Shown here: piece by piece, positions 29,115 through 39,166 of the stretch
Position numbering within the stretch: the first letter of the stretch is position 1
Layout of the letters: every line of letters starts with the position of its first letter
Assembly: GCF_017220215.1 (NCBI RefSeq)
Contig: NZ_CP071129.1
Coordinates: 558,001 to 622,000 of the forward strand
Direction of reading: 5' to 3'
Source: Caballeronia sp. M1242
Lineage (GTDB): Bacteria > Pseudomonadota > Gammaproteobacteria > Burkholderiales > Burkholderiaceae
DNA length: 64,000 bases
Program-made: the position numbers and the translations under genes
Notes under the pieces: generated by a model
Databases searched by the model: none
What the model was told of the DNA's origin: nothing
What the model saw: the letters and a program-made list of their open reading frames with translations, nothing else

Positions 29115-30314
29115 TTGCTGAATTCCTCCCTCGAATTTCTCGCCAACGGATTGCTGGACTTCTCCTGGTGGCAGATTCTGTTGTTCACGCTGGCGATGAC
29201 GCACGTCACCATCGCGGGCGTCACCATTTATTTGCACCGCTGCCAGGCGCATCGCGCGCTGGACCTGCACCCCATCGCAAGCCACTTCTTCCGCCTGTGG
29301 CTGTGGATGACCACCGGCATGCTGACCGGCCAGTGGGCGGCCATCCACCGCAAGCACCATGCGAAGTGCGAGACCGAAGAAGATCCGCACAGCCCGCAGA
29401 CGCGCGGCATCTGGAAGGTGCTGCTGGAAGGCGCGGAACTGTATCGCGCGGAAGCGAAGAACGAAGAAACGCTGCGCCGCTTCAGCCACGGCACGCCGAA
29501 CGACTGGATGGAGCGCAACGTGTACACGCGTTATCCGATCCTCGGCATCAGCATCATGATGGTCATCGACGTGGCGCTGTTCGGCATCGTCGGGCTGTCG
29601 GTGTGGGCCGTGCAGATGATCTGGATTCCGTTCTGGGCGGCGGGCGTCGTCAACGGTCTCGCGCACTTCTGGGGTTATCGCAACTTCAATTCGAGCGATG
29701 CGAGCACGAACATCTTCCCGCTCGGCATCCTGATCGGCGGCGAAGAGTTGCACAACAATCACCACACGTACGCGACGTCGGCGAAGCTCTCGAGCAAGTG
29801 GTACGAGTTCGATATCGGCTGGCTGTACATCCGCATTCTGTCGGCAGTTGGGCTCGCGAAGGTGAAGAAGCTCGCGCCCACGCCGCGCCTGTCGGAATCG
29901 AAGTCGGTGCCGGATCACGATACCCTGCAAGCCGTGCTCGCGAACCGTTACGAAGTCATGGCGCGTTACGGCAAGGCGCTCAAGCGTGCGTACAAGCAGG
30001 AACTCGTCAAGCTGAAGGAAGCCGGCGCGCGCGAGAAGTATCAGCTGATGCGCGGCGCGCGCAAGTGGTTCCACAAGGACGAAGACGGCCTGAACGAACC
30101 GCAGCGTCAGCAACTGCCGGAACTGTTCTCGGACAACCAGAAGCTGCGCACCTACATCGAACTGCGCAAGGATCTGGCGGCGATGTGGGACCGCTCGAAC
30201 GCATCGCGCGAGCAACTGCTGGCGCAGTTGCAGGACTGGTGTCATCGCGCGGAACAAAGCGGCATCAAGGCGTTGCAGGACTTCGCGTTGCGTCTGCGCC
30301 GCTACGCCCTGTAA
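29115..30314 (+). CDS. Membrane fatty acid desaturase (acyl-CoA desaturase type, TTG start)
   Basis: 399 residues. The three histidine boxes that hold the di-iron centre are present: HRCQAH near residue 41, HRKHH near residue 78, and HNNHH in GGEELHNNHHTYATS. Four hydrophobic segments flank them. This is the delta-9 acyl-CoA desaturase family, which introduces a cis double bond into saturated acyl chains. The C-terminal 130 residues are a charged helical extension beyond the desaturase core. A TTG start (MLNSSLEFLANG) is used, as no ATG lies ahead of the first membrane segment. A terminator follows. Confidence 0.92.
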   Translation: MLNSSLEFLANGLLDFSWWQILLFTLAMTHVTIAGVTIYLHRCQAHRALDLHPIASHFFRLWLWMTTGMLTGQWAAIHRKHHAKCETEEDPHSPQTRGIWKVLLEGAELYRAEAKNEETLRRFSHGTPNDWMERNVYTRYPILGISIMMVIDVALFGIVGLSVWAVQMIWIPFWAAGVVNGLAHFWGYRNFNSSDASTNIFPLGILIGGEELHNNHHTYATSAKLSSKWYEFDIGWLYIRILSAVGLAKVKKLAPTPRLSESKSVPDHDTLQAVLANRYEVMARYGKALKRAYKQELVKLKEAGAREKYQLMRGARKWFHKDEDGLNEPQRQQLPELFSDNQKLRTYIELRKDLAAMWDRSNASREQLLAQLQDWCHRAEQSGIKALQDFALRLRRYAL

Positions 30315-30347
30315 GCGATATCCGCTAAAATTCGAAGACGTCACAAG

Positions 30348-30370
30348 ACCCCGCTCTGGCGGGGTTTTTG
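30348..30370 (+). terminator. Rho-independent terminator after the desaturase gene
   Basis: Stem accccgc (30348-30354) / gcggggt with tctg loop, followed by tttttgttttt. Confidence 0.9.
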
Positions 30371-30416
30371 TTTTTGGGCGACGGATTTTCGCTGGATTCG
30401 GCAGGAGACAGGGGAC

Positions 30417-31544
30417 ATGCAGGCGATCAAAAGCGTCGAGTACGACCGGCCGCAAGGGCTGACGTGTGGAGTAGGCGAGGCGTGGGCGCGCGTGCCGCAG
30501 GCGCCGTCGCCGGAGGAAAAGCGCGCGTTGAAGGAGCGCATTCGCGCGCTGTTGCGGCGGGAACAGGCCGTATTGGTCGCGCACTACTACGTCGATGCGG
30601 AGCTACAGGAACTCGCGGACGAAACAGGCGGCTGCGTCGCCGATTCGCTCGAAATGGCGCGCTTTGGCCGGGATCATGCGGCAAGAACGCTGGTTGTCGC
30701 GGGCGTTCGGTTCATGGGCGAGACCGCCAAAATTCTGAGCCCGGACACGCGCGTGCTGATGCCGGATCTGGACGCCACATGCTCGCTCGATCTCGGCTGT
30801 CCCGCCGACGAATTTGCCGCGTTCTGCGACGCGCATCCGGACCGCACGGTCGTCGTGTACGCGAACACGAGCGCCGCCGTGAAAGCGCGCGCTGACTGGA
30901 TGGTCACGTCGTCCATCGGGCTGGAGATCATCGCGGACTTGCACGCGCGCGGCGAGAAGATTCTGTGGGCGCCCGATCGTCACCTCGGCGGCTACATTCA
31001 GAAGAAGACGGGCGCGGACATGCTGCTGTGGCAGGGCTCCTGTCTCGTTCACGACGAGTTCAAGGGCATCGAACTCGACCTGTTGCGCGCGGAGTATCCG
31101 GGCGCGAAGATCCTCGTGCATCCGGAGTCGCCGGAAGCGGTTGTGAAGCTGGCCGATGTCGTCGGCTCGACCACGCAGCTGATCGACGCCGCCGTGCGCC
31201 TCGACGCGAGCCGCTTCATCGTCGCGACTGATCTTGGCATTCTGCACAAGATGCGGCTCGCCGCGCCGGGGAAGACGTTCATCGAAGCGCCGACGGCCGG
31301 CAACAGCGCCACGTGCAAGAGCTGCGCGCATTGTCCGTGGATGGCGATGAACGGTCTCGCCAATCTCGCCGACGTCCTCGAGCGTGGGCATAACGAGATT
31401 CACGTCGACGCCGCCATTGGGCAACGCGCGCGCGTGCCGATCGACCGCATGCTCGATTTCGCCGCGCGTCACAAGAAGCGCGTGCAGGCGAGCGGCGATC
31501 TGGCGAAGGACAGCGCGTTGTTCTCGAACGTGGGAGCCGCATGA
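30417..31544 (+). CDS. nadA: Quinolinate synthase A
   Basis: 375 residues. Condenses iminoaspartate with dihydroxyacetone phosphate to quinolinate, using a [4Fe-4S] cluster. Cluster ligands are expected in [11 protein letters not shown], in the segment [13 protein letters not shown], and in [10 protein letters not shown]. Active-site motifs [12 protein letters not shown] and [12 protein letters not shown] are intact. It precedes and overlaps nadC by 4 bases (ATGA), so NAD synthesis steps two and three are coupled. Confidence 0.97.
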   Translation: MQAIKSVEYDRPQGLTCGVGEAWARVPQAPSPEEKRALKERIRALLRREQAVLVAHYYVDAELQELADETGGCVADSLEMARFGRDHAARTLVVAGVRFMGETAKILSPDTRVLMPDLDATCSLDLGCPADEFAAFCDAHPDRTVVVYANTSAAVKARADWMVTSSIGLEIIADLHARGEKILWAPDRHLGGYIQKKTGADMLLWQGSCLVHDEFKGIELDLLRAEYPGAKILVHPESPEAVVKLADVVGSTTQLIDAAVRLDASRFIVATDLGILHKMRLAAPGKTFIEAPTAGNSATCKSCAHCPWMAMNGLANLADVLERGHNEIHVDAAIGQRARVPIDRMLDFAARHKKRVQASGDLAKDSALFSNVGAA

Positions 31545-32416
31545 TGCCGTACTCACCGATTTTCGACGAAGTCCGATCGCAGTACGGCGAAGCATTCGAC
31601 GCGGCGCTCGCGCGTAATGTCGCCGATACGCTCGCCGAAGACATTGGCCCCGGCGATGTGACCGGCCGCCTCGTTCCGGCGGATGCGCGGCGCACGGCGC
31701 GGATCATCGTGCGGGAAGAAGCCGTGCTGTGCGGCGCGCCGTGGTTCGACGAGGTGATGCGGCGCGTCGACGCGTCCATCGAAGTGGAATGGCAGTATCG
31801 CGAAGGGCAGCGCATGGGCGCCGATACGCCCGTCGCGCTGCTGCACGGCCCCGCGCGCTCGCTGCTGACGGCCGAGCGCAATGGCCTCAACTTCCTGCAA
31901 TTGCTTTCGGGCGTGGCGAGCGCGACGCGCCGTTACGTCGACGCGATCGAAGGCACGCGCGCGCGCATTCTCGATACGCGCAAGACGCTGCCGGGCCTGC
32001 GGCTCGCGCAGAAATACGCGGTGCGCGTGGGCGGCGGGGCGAACCAGCGGCTCGCGCTCTACGACGGCATTCTGATCAAGGAAAACCACATCGCGGCGGC
32101 AGGCGGCGTCGGCGCGGCCATGGACGCGGCCCTCGCGCTGAACGCGGGCGTGCCGGTTCAGATCGAAGTCGAGACGCTCGCGCAGCTCGAGACGGCGCTC
32201 GCGCACCGCGCGGAGTCCATTCTGCTCGACAACTTCACGCTCGACGCCATGCGCGACGCCGTGCGGGTGACGGCGGGCCGCGCATTGCTGGAAGTGTCGG
32301 GCGGCGTGAATTTCGAAACCGTGCGGGCGATTGCGAAGACCGGCGTCGACCGCATTTCGATCGGCGCGCTCACGAAAGACGTGCGCGCCACCGATTATTC
32401 GATGCGCCTTATCTAG
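31541..32416 (+). CDS. nadC: Nicotinate-nucleotide pyrophosphorylase (quinolinate phosphoribosyltransferase)
   Basis: 291 residues. Converts quinolinate and PRPP to nicotinate mononucleotide, CO2 and PPi. Family motifs are [50 protein letters not shown] and LEVSGGVN followed by [11 protein letters not shown]. Two start ATGs are adjacent; the first overlaps the nadA stop. Its stop codon lies only three bases from that of the convergent nadB. Confidence 0.97.
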   Translation: MMPYSPIFDEVRSQYGEAFDAALARNVADTLAEDIGPGDVTGRLVPADARRTARIIVREEAVLCGAPWFDEVMRRVDASIEVEWQYREGQRMGADTPVALLHGPARSLLTAERNGLNFLQLLSGVASATRRYVDAIEGTRARILDTRKTLPGLRLAQKYAVRVGGGANQRLALYDGILIKENHIAAAGGVGAAMDAALALNAGVPVQIEVETLAQLETALAHRAESILLDNFTLDAMRDAVRVTAGRALLEVSGGVNFETVRAIAKTGVDRISIGALTKDVRATDYSMRLI

Positions 32417-32419
32417 CCG

Positions 32420-34018
32420 TCAGACCGCGCGCCGCCGCGCCGCCGGCGGCGTCAGCACGGTCGGCAGCGCCTTCGGCAAGGTTTCGGGCCAGTCGCGGCT
32501 GTAGTGCAGGCCGCGGCTTTCGCGTCGCGAACACGCGCTTTCGACGATCAGTGACGCCACATCCACCAGATTGCGCAGTTCCAGCAGGTCGCGGCTCACC
32601 TTGAAATTCGCGTAGTACTCGTGGATTTCGTCACGCAGGAGCGCAATGCGATGCCGGGCGCGCGCGAGCCGCTTGTCCGTGCGCACAATGCCGACGTAGT
32701 TCCACATCAGAAGCCGCAACTCGTCCCAGTTATGCGCGACGACGACTTCTTCGTCGGGATCCGACACGCGGCTTTCGTCCCAGTCGGGCAGGGGCGCGTG
32801 GCATCCGGCGGAGAAACCGTCCGCTTCGATGGCCGCCGCCGCCGCTCGGCCGACCACGATGCATTCCAGCAGCGAATTGCTCGCCAGCCGGTTCGCCCCG
32901 TGCAGCCCCGTGCACGACGTTTCCCCGACCGCATACAGCCCGGGACGGTCGGTGCGCCCGGCGAGATCGGTCACGACGCCGCCGCAGGTATAGTGCGCGG
33001 CCGGCACGACCGGAATCGGCTCTTTCGCGATATCGATGCCGAACTCGCGGCAGCGGGCGAGGATTGTCGGGAAGTGTTCCTCGAGGAACGCGCGCGGCTG
33101 GTGGCTGATATCGAGATACACGCAGTCGATGCCGCGCTTCTTGATCTCGAAGTCGATCGCCCGGGCGACGATATCGCGCGGCGCGAGCTCGGCGCGTTCG
33201 TCGTGCGCGGGCATGAAGCGCGTGCCGTCCGGCAGGCGCAGCACGCCGCCTTCGCCGCGCACGGCTTCCGAGATCAGGAACGACTTCGCGTACGGGTGAA
33301 AGAGGCAGGTCGGATGAAACTGGATGAACTCCATGTTCGCGACCCGGCAGCCCGCGCGCCACGCCATCGCGATGCCGTCGCCGGTCGCGGTGTCGGGATT
33401 GGTCGTGTAGAGATAGACCTTGCCCGCGCCGCCCGTCGCGAGGACCGTGTGCGGCGCCTCGATCGTGACGGTGCGGCCGCTTTTCAGGTCGAGCGCGTAC
33501 AGACCGTGGCAGCGATGGCCCGGCAGCCCGAGCCGGTCGGACGTGATCAGGTCGATCGCGTAGTGGTCTTCGAGAACGGTGATATTAGGATGATTGCGCA
33601 CGCGCTCGCCGAGCGTCGTGACGACCGCGTGGCCGGTGGCGTCCGCAGCGTGGATGATGCGGCGATGGCTATGCCCGCCTTCGCGCGTCAGATGGAAGCC
33701 GAGTTCGGCGGAGACATCGCGCGTGAAGGGCACGCCTTCGTCGATGAGCCATTGAATCGCGGCGCGCCCGTTTTCGACGATGTAGCGCGTCGCCGCTTCG
33801 TCGCACAGGCCGCCGCCCGCGATGAGCGTGTCGGCCACGTGGTCGTCGACGCTGTCCGCCGAGTCCAGCACCGCCGCGATGCCGCCTTGCGCCCAGTCGC
33901 TCGCGCCTTCGCTCGCCGCGCGCTTCGCGATGATCGCCACGCGCCGCGTCTCGGCGAGATTCAGCGCGACGCTCAGGCCCGCGAGTCCGCTCCCCACGAT
34001 CGCTACATCGAAGTTCAT
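32420..34018 (-). CDS. nadB: L-aspartate oxidase
   Basis: 532 residues, FAD flavoprotein that oxidises L-aspartate to iminoaspartate, the substrate of NadA. The N-terminal dinucleotide fold is [19 protein letters not shown]. The succinate-dehydrogenase-like FAD domain includes [12 protein letters not shown] and [18 protein letters not shown], with [20 protein letters not shown] near the end of the FAD region. The start is at MNFDVAIVG; the 45 additional codons upstream are unlike any family N-terminus. It converges on nadC with 3 bases between stops, so the complete aspartate-to-NaMN pathway sits in 3.6 kb on two strands. Confidence 0.96.
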   Translation of the reverse strand: MNFDVAIVGSGLAGLSVALNLAETRRVAIIAKRAASEGASDWAQGGIAAVLDSADSVDDHVADTLIAGGGLCDEAATRYIVENGRAAIQWLIDEGVPFTRDVSAELGFHLTREGGHSHRRIIHAADATGHAVVTTLGERVRNHPNITVLEDHYAIDLITSDRLGLPGHRCHGLYALDLKSGRTVTIEAPHTVLATGGAGKVYLYTTNPDTATGDGIAMAWRAGCRVANMEFIQFHPTCLFHPYAKSFLISEAVRGEGGVLRLPDGTRFMPAHDERAELAPRDIVARAIDFEIKKRGIDCVYLDISHQPRAFLEEHFPTILARCREFGIDIAKEPIPVVPAAHYTCGGVVTDLAGRTDRPGLYAVGETSCTGLHGANRLASNSLLECIVVGRAAAAAIEADGFSAGCHAPLPDWDESRVSDPDEEVVVAHNWDELRLLMWNYVGIVRTDKRLARARHRIALLRDEIHEYYANFKVSRDLLELRNLVDVASLIVESACSRRESRGLHYSRDWPETLPKALPTVLTPPAARRRAV

Positions 34019-34139
34019 GCCGCCGTGTCTCCGTCGCTGTCGTTGTCGATAGCCGGCAAGCATAACGCGCGAGCGCCGGAAAACCGCGAAAACCCATGCA
34101 CGACCATGTGAAACCCGCATGAAAACCGCGCCGCAAAAC

Positions 34140-34168
34140 AAAAAGCCCCGCATGAGCGGGGCTTTTTG
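34140..34168 (-). terminator. Rho-independent terminator after rpmG
   Basis: Stem agccccgc (34144-34151) / gcggggct (34156-34163) with A-runs and T-runs on both flanks. It ends the minus-strand rpmB-rpmG unit. Confidence 0.9.
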
Positions 34169-34233
34169 CTGTCTTCGTCAGGCACTCAATCTCAAGTGCG
34201 GTACGTCTTCCGCGTGAGCGGAACAACGCCGCT

Positions 34234-34401
34234 TTACTTGATCTTGGTTTCCTTGTACTCAACGTGCTTGCGGACGACCGGATCAAATTTCTTGATCAGC
34301 ATCTTTTCCGGCATGTTGCGCTTGTTCTTGGTCGTCGTATAGAAGTGACCCGTGCCTGCGGTCGATTCCAACTTGATCTTGTCGCGTGCGCCCTTGGCCA
34401 T
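34234..34401 (-). CDS. rpmG: 50S ribosomal protein L33
   Basis: 55 residues, [16 protein letters not shown] at the start and [19 protein letters not shown] at the end, the normal length and sequence of L33. Residues usually Cys in the zinc-binding form are absent (ATG start followed by Gly-Thr-Gly-His-Phe-Tyr), so this is the zinc-independent type. It follows rpmB by 11 bases in the conserved rpmB-rpmG order and is closed by a terminator. Confidence 0.97.
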
Positions 34402-34412
34402 GTGCGTGCTCC

Positions 34413-34646
34413 TTAGATTTCACCGCGTGCGCGCAGATCTGCGAGCACGGAGTCGATACCGTTCTTGTCGATCAGGCGCAGACCGGCGTTCGAAACGCGC
34501 AGACGGACCCAGCGATTTTCGCTTTCAACGAAGAAACGGCGGTTCTGCAGGTTCGGCAGGAAACGACGCTTGGTCTTGTTGTTGGCGTGGGAAACGTTGT
34601 TGCCGGACATCGGCCCTTTCCCAGTTACTTGGCATACGCGTGCCAT
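34413..34646 (-). CDS. rpmB: 50S ribosomal protein L28
   Basis: 77 residues, [20 protein letters not shown] at the N-terminus, [13 protein letters not shown] in the middle and [17 protein letters not shown] near the end. Standard L28. First gene of the rpmB-rpmG operon; a near-consensus promoter is visible about 155 bases upstream. Confidence 0.98.
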
Positions 34647-34807
34647 GCGAGCACTCCTAATACAGTCTGATTCCTACGCTCGGCGCAGCGGATGCTGCAA
34701 GCCGACCTCTTTTTCCCTGGTTGCCTTTACCGGGAACTTGGCAGCACGGTTATGCCAATGAGGACCGCGTAAGCTCAGAACAGGTGGGTTGAGAAAAGCA
34801 AACGCGG

Positions 34808-34837
34808 ATTCTAGCAGGAAAAGCCGTGCGTTATCAA
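34808..34837 (-). promoter_or_regulatory. rpmB-rpmG promoter
   Basis: On the minus strand -35 TTGATA (34832-34837), 18-base spacer, then an extended -10 TGCTAGAAT (hexamer 34808-34813). The transcript would start near 34801 with a leader of about 155 bases before rpmB. Confidence 0.62.
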
Positions 34838-34885
34838 GGCGTTTTGCTCCTTTTCCTATTCGGCAGACCGACCTCAAAGCCAGCG

Positions 34886-35749
34886 TCACAGCCAACCCTC
34901 GCGCGCGAACGAAAAAATGTCATTCGACGCGACGACCATATGATCCAGCAGCTTTACGTCGATGAGCGAGAGCGCGTCCTGGAGCGTGCGCGTGAGCTTG
35001 CGGTCGCCCGCGCTCGGCTGGATGCCGCCGGACGGATGATTATGCGCGACGATCAGTCCGGCCGCGTTCAGCGCCAGCGCGCGCTTGACGATTTCGCGCG
35101 GATACACGGCCACGCGCGTGAGCGAGCCCCGCGCCTCCTCGCAAATGTCCAGCAACTGGTGGCGCGCGTCGAGATAGATGCAAATGAACACTTCGTTCGG
35201 ACGCGTGCCGATTTTCAGGCGCAGAAAGTCTTCGACGGCGCCGGGGGAATTCAACAGCATGCGGTTTCGCGCTTTCTCCGCCAGCATGCGCCGGCACAGT
35301 TCGGAAACCGCGATGAGCGTCGCCGCGCGCGCCTCGCCGATGCCGCGTTCGGCTTGCAACTCGGCGGCGGATGCATCGAGCATGGCGCGCAGCGAGCCGA
35401 AACGCCGCAACAGCGCGCGGGCGACATCGACGGCGGTGCGACCCGGCACGCCGGTGCGCAAGAAAAGCGCGAGCAATTCGGCATCGGCTAGCTTCTCGGC
35501 ACCCGAACTGAGCAGGCGTTCACGCGGCCGGTCGGCCTTTTCCCATTTCGAGATGGCTAGTGCCGCGAGCCGGACGGTTTCGGAAGTCTCCGATGGCGCG
35601 GCGGGAACGGACTCCGCAACAGGCGCGACGTTCGTGCTTGCAACCGGCACCGCATCGGTCGCGGCAACCGACGCACAAACCGACGCACAAACCGGCGCAC
35701 AAACCGGCGCGACTTCCGGCGCAGTATCCAGCGAGACGACGCCCGTCAT
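34886..35749 (-). CDS. radC: RadC/JAB-domain DNA repair protein with repetitive N-terminus
   Basis: About 287 residues from [13 protein letters not shown] helix-hairpin-helix region is followed by the JAMM-like metalloprotease fold: [22 protein letters not shown] with two His, then the acidic residue in PSAGDRKLT. The molecular role of RadC is still unsettled despite its name. The N-terminal 65 residues are non-conserved and contain a Val-Cys-Ala-Pro/Ser repeat encoded by a 12-base tandem repeat. An earlier ATG would extend it by 25 codons; the start is uncertain. It is divergent from fkpB. Confidence 0.9.
   Translation of the reverse strand: MTGVVSLDTAPEVAPVCAPVCASVCASVAATDAVPVASTNVAPVAESVPAAPSETSETVRLAALAISKWEKADRPRERLLSSGAEKLADAELLALFLRTGVPGRTAVDVARALLRRFGSLRAMLDASAAELQAERGIGEARAATLIAVSELCRRMLAEKARNRMLLNSPGAVEDFLRLKIGTRPNEVFICIYLDARHQLLDICEEARGSLTRVAVYPREIVKRALALNAAGLIVAHNHPSGGIQPSAGDRKLTRTLQDALSLIDVKLLDHMVVASNDIFSFAREGWL
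35666..35713. repeat. Four 12-base tandem repeats inside radC
   Basis: Units aaccgacgcaca, aaccgacgcaca, aaccggcgcaca, aaccggcgcgac. Being 12 bases long they keep the radC frame and give the repeating Val-Cys-Ala-Pro/Ser stretch near its N-terminus. Confidence 0.9.
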
Positions 35750-35953
35750 CGCCCGCTCCGAAGAGACCGCGTTCCGCGCGCCGCCGCACCAACGCCGCAC
35801 GTGCCTGACGCGTCGCCGGACCACTCTGTCTTACAATAGCGGTTTTGGCGCCCGTTTCGACCCTGCGCCCCGCGGTTCGCAGCTTCGCGCCGACGAGCCG
35901 CCGCTCGCCCGGCCCACGCCGCGCTTTCGACTGAACCGCCACATCCAATACTC

Positions 35954-36409
35954 ATGAGCATCATCGATATCTCCGAGGTCAAGCCCGGCTCCCATGTCAC
36001 GCTGCATTACCGGCTGGCACTGGCCGACGGCGCCGACATCGTCAACACCTTCACCGACAAGCCCGCCACGCTTCTGCTCGGCGCAGGCCAGCTCGCCCCG
36101 CCGCTCGAAGAAATTCTGCTCGGGCTCAAGGTCGGCCACCATTCGACCTTTCGGCTAACGCCGGAACAGGCGTTCGGGCCGCGCAACCCTGAGCTGCTGC
36201 AGCGAGTGTCGCTCGCGACGCTGCGCGAAAACAGCATGGTCGGCGAGGATTTTTCTCCCGGCGATCTCGTCGAATTCAACGCGCCCAACGGCGGGCGCTA
36301 CGCGGGCGTGCTCAAGGAAGTGGGCGAGACGTCGGCGCTTTTCGACTTCAATCACCCGCTTGCCGGCCAGACGCTGGCGTTCGAAGTGAAAATCATCGGA
36401 ATTCTGTAG
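35954..36409 (+). CDS. fkpB: FKBP-type peptidyl-prolyl isomerase, SlpA/FkpB type
   Basis: 151 residues, FKBP domain with an inserted flap as in SlyD/Slp[51 protein letters not shown] and [16 protein letters not shown]. It catalyses cis-trans prolyl isomerisation in the cytoplasm. Unlike SlyD it has no His-rich tail. It precedes ispH by two bases, the conserved fkpB-ispH pair seen in many proteobacteria. Confidence 0.94.
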   Translation: MSIIDISEVKPGSHVTLHYRLALADGADIVNTFTDKPATLLLGAGQLAPPLEEILLGLKVGHHSTFRLTPEQAFGPRNPELLQRVSLATLRENSMVGEDFSPGDLVEFNAPNGGRYAGVLKEVGETSALFDFNHPLAGQTLAFEVKIIGIL

Positions 36410-36411
36410 CC

Positions 36412-37380
36412 ATGAGCCTGATCGAAAGCCTCACCGATATCGAAACCGACGTCGAAATCCTGCTCGCGCAGCCGCGCGGCTTCTGCGCGGGCGTGGACCG
36501 CGCGATCGAAATCGTCGAGCGCGCGATCAAGCTGTTCGGCGCGCCGATCTATGTGCGCCACGAGATCGTGCATAACGCGTACGTCGTCGCCGATTTGCGC
36601 AAGAAGGGCGCGATCTTCATCGAGGAACTGTCGGACGTGCCCGAGGGCAGCACGCTGATTTTCAGCGCGCACGGCGTCTCGAAAGCCGTGCGCGTCGAAG
36701 CGGAAACGCGCGGGCTGCGCGTGTTCGACGCCACGTGCCCGCTCGTGACCAAGGTGCACATGGAAGTCGCGAAGATGCGTCAGGAAGGCTTCGATATCGT
36801 GATGATCGGCCACAAGGGACACCCGGAAGTCGAAGGCACGATGGGGCAGTCCGGCGAGGGCATGCATCTGGTCGAAGATATCGAGGACGTGCTGAAGCTC
36901 GATCTGCCCGACCCGAACCGCATTGCGTACGTGACGCAGACGACGCTCTCGGTCGACGACGCCTCCGCCATCATCAACGCGCTCAAGAACAAGTATCCCG
37001 CGATCAAGGAGCCGAAGAAGCAGGACATCTGCTACGCGACGCAGAATCGCCAGGACGCGGTGAAGTTCCTTGCGCCGCAGTGCGATGTCGTGATCGTGGT
37101 CGGCAGCCCGAACAGCTCGAATTCGAGCCGGCTGCGCGAAGTGGCCGAGCGCAGCGGCATCCCCGCCTATATGGTGGATTCGCCGACGCAGATCGATCCG
37201 AACTGGGTCGAAGGCAAGAAGCGCATCGGCGTGACGGCGGGCGCGTCGGCGCCGGAAGTGCTCGCGCAGGCTGTGATCGCGCGGCTTCGCGAACTCGGCG
37301 TGCGCAGCGTGCGCTCGCTGGAAGGCATCGAAGAGACCATTTCTTTTCCGCTGCCGCGCGGATTGTCGTTGCCGCAATAA
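36412..37380 (+). CDS. ispH: 4-hydroxy-3-methylbut-2-enyl diphosphate reductase
   Basis: 322 residues. Last step of the MEP isoprenoid pathway, producing IPP and DMAPP. Three cluster cysteines are in [22 protein letters not shown] and [17 protein letters not shown] [11 protein letters not shown]; the proton-relay Glu lies in the segment [11 protein letters not shown]. Cotranscribed with fkpB. A clear terminator follows. Confidence 0.97.
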   Translation: MSLIESLTDIETDVEILLAQPRGFCAGVDRAIEIVERAIKLFGAPIYVRHEIVHNAYVVADLRKKGAIFIEELSDVPEGSTLIFSAHGVSKAVRVEAETRGLRVFDATCPLVTKVHMEVAKMRQEGFDIVMIGHKGHPEVEGTMGQSGEGMHLVEDIEDVLKLDLPDPNRIAYVTQTTLSVDDASAIINALKNKYPAIKEPKKQDICYATQNRQDAVKFLAPQCDVVIVVGSPNSSNSSRLREVAERSGIPAYMVDSPTQIDPNWVEGKKRIGVTAGASAPEVLAQAVIARLRELGVRSVRSLEGIEETISFPLPRGLSLPQ

Positions 37381-37398
37381 GTTAGACGAAACCTTCGA

Positions 37399-37423
37399 AA
37401 AGCGCCTGCGGGCGCTTTTTTTT
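37399..37423 (+). terminator. Rho-independent terminator after ispH
   Basis: Stem aaagcgcc / ggcgcttt with a tgcg loop and a run of eight T residues. Confidence 0.92.
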
Positions 37424-37727
37424 CGCCCAGGCACATGCGGCCGGCGGCGCGTGAACCATTTCAGTGCATCGTCGCAAAGCGCCGCAAACGTGTTCGGCCG
37501 AGCCTCGATAAAACCCCGCTCCCGGAATGGTGCAACTGCTGCACAAAACCGGATCGCAACCGGGTTGCGCTTTTTCGCGAAAATCGCCGAAAAATGCGGG
37601 TTGCAATGCTGGAAAACCCCGCCACGCAAGAATATTGCTCGTCTCATATTTAGCGTTACAATTCGCGCGTCCTGAGTCCGGAAGGGCCTCTGGCAACGGT
37701 TCTGAAAGGCGCAGGAGATCTCATTTG
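37424..37727. other. Intergenic region upstream of livK
   Basis: About 300 bases without a gene. A sigma-70-like promoter is visible near its right end, and a purine-rich GGAG about 11 bases before ATG is the only ribosome-site candidate for livK. Confidence 0.6.
37635..37662 (+). promoter_or_regulatory. livK promoter candidate
   Basis: -35 TTGCTC (37635-37640), 16-base spacer, -10 TACAAT (37657-37662), about 65 bases before the livK start. Confidence 0.5.
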
Positions 37728-38945
37728 ATGCGATTCAAGTTTGCTTACGCCGTGTCCATCGCGGCTGCGGTTGCAATGGCAACCGCATGCGGCAAGAAGG
37801 ACGAAGGCGGAGCGAGCGGAGCAGCACCGGCGGCAAGCGCCCCGACGGCGGCGACGGCTGCGCCGGCACCGGCGAGCGAAGCGACGGTGGTGAAGATCGG
37901 CCATGTTGCGCCGTTGTCCGGCACGCAGGCGCATTTAGGGAAAGACAACGAAAACGGCGCGCGGCTCGCGCTGGAGGAAATCAGCGCGCAGGGTCTCACC
38001 ATCGACGGCCGCTCCATTCGCCTCGTGCTAGACAGCCAGGACGACGCAGCCGACCCGCGCACCGGCGAAGAAGCCGCGCAGCGCCTGGTGGATGACCATG
38101 TGGTCGCGGTGATCGGCCATTTGAATTCGGGCGTATCGATTCCGGCGTCCAAGATTTATAGCGATGCGGGCATCGCGGAGATTTCGCCGTCGACGACGAA
38201 CCCGCAATACACGAAGCAGGGTTACAAGACGACCTTCCGCGTGGTCGCAACCGATGCGCTGCAAGGCCCCGTGCTGGCCGGCTACGCGATCAAGACGCTG
38301 CACGCGAAGAAAGTGGTGATCGTGGACGACGCGACCGCCTACGGCCGCGGCCTCGCCGACGAGTTCGCCAAGACGGCGCAGGCGGGCGGGGTGAAGGTCG
38401 CCGCGCGCGAGACGACATCGGAGAAGGCGCGCAACTTCAGGGCGATCCTTTTGAAGATCAAGCGCATGCAGCCGGACGCCGTGATGTACGGCGGCATGGA
38501 CGCAACGGGCGGCCCGTTCGCGAAAGAAGCGGCGGCGCTCGGCGTGAAGGCGAAGATTCTGGCGGGCGACGGCGTCTGCACGGAGCAACTGCCCGAACTG
38601 GCGGGAGACGCGGTGCAGAACGTCGTGTGTTCGGAAGCGGGACCCGCGCTCGCGAAGATGGACAAGGGCGCGGACTTCGCGCAGAAGTACGAGGCACGGT
38701 TTCACACGCCAGTGCAGATTTACGCGCCGTTCACGTACGACGCGGTGTACGTGATCGTCGATGCGATGAAGCGCGCCAATTCCATCGAAGCGAGCAAGGT
38801 GCTCGCGGCGATGGCCACGACGGATTTCAACGGTCTGACGGGGCATATCGCTTTCGACGACAAAGGCGATCTGAAGACCAGCACCATCACGCTTTACGAC
38901 TTCAAGGACAAAAAGAAGGATGTGCTCGACGTCGTGAAGCAGTAG
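37728..38945 (+). CDS. livK: Branched-chain amino acid ABC transporter, periplasmic binding protein
   Basis: 405 residues of the Periplas_BP_6 (Leu/Ile/Val-binding) family: VVKIGHVAPLSGTQAHLG, DNENGARLALEEI, VIGHLNSGVSIPASKIY and FAPFTYDAVYVI-like C-terminal region (YAPFTYDAVYVIVDAM). The N-terminus ends AVAMATACGKKDEGG. A Cys follows the hydrophobic core, so this may be a lipoprotein with a non-standard lipobox, an oddity for E. coli-type LivJ/LivK, which are soluble. It is the first gene of the liv cluster, with 221 bases before livH. Confidence 0.92.
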   Translation: MRFKFAYAVSIAAAVAMATACGKKDEGGASGAAPAASAPTAATAAPAPASEATVVKIGHVAPLSGTQAHLGKDNENGARLALEEISAQGLTIDGRSIRLVLDSQDDAADPRTGEEAAQRLVDDHVVAVIGHLNSGVSIPASKIYSDAGIAEISPSTTNPQYTKQGYKTTFRVVATDALQGPVLAGYAIKTLHAKKVVIVDDATAYGRGLADEFAKTAQAGGVKVAARETTSEKARNFRAILLKIKRMQPDAVMYGGMDATGGPFAKEAAALGVKAKILAGDGVCTEQLPELAGDAVQNVVCSEAGPALAKMDKGADFAQKYEARFHTPVQIYAPFTYDAVYVIVDAMKRANSIEASKVLAAMATTDFNGLTGHIAFDDKGDLKTSTITLYDFKDKKKDVLDVVKQ

Positions 38946-39105
38946 CAGCAGGCGTTTGCAGTCTTGCGGCGCCTATCCGACAAGCGCCGTTTCGCATCCG
39001 TCTGGCGGACGCCCGCACCTATCCGGCGGCGGGCGCAACGACAGGCGATTAACCCTTACCGGTTTTTTTAAAAGTACGCGCAGTGCCGCTCCAGATTTCG
39101 CTTCA

Positions 39106-39125
39106 CACCGGTTTATCGGCCGGTG
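39106..39125. other. Hairpin in the livK-livH intergenic region
   Basis: Inverted repeat caccgg / ccggtg with an 8-base loop, 40 bases before the livH start, in a 221-base gap. It lacks a T-run (ataaaa follows), so it might be an mRNA processing or stability element between the abundant binding-protein message and the membrane-protein message (inference). Confidence 0.4.
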
Positions 39126-39166
39126 ATAAAAGCGTCATCCGGTCGCACGGGGCTAAGGAGCTTTAA

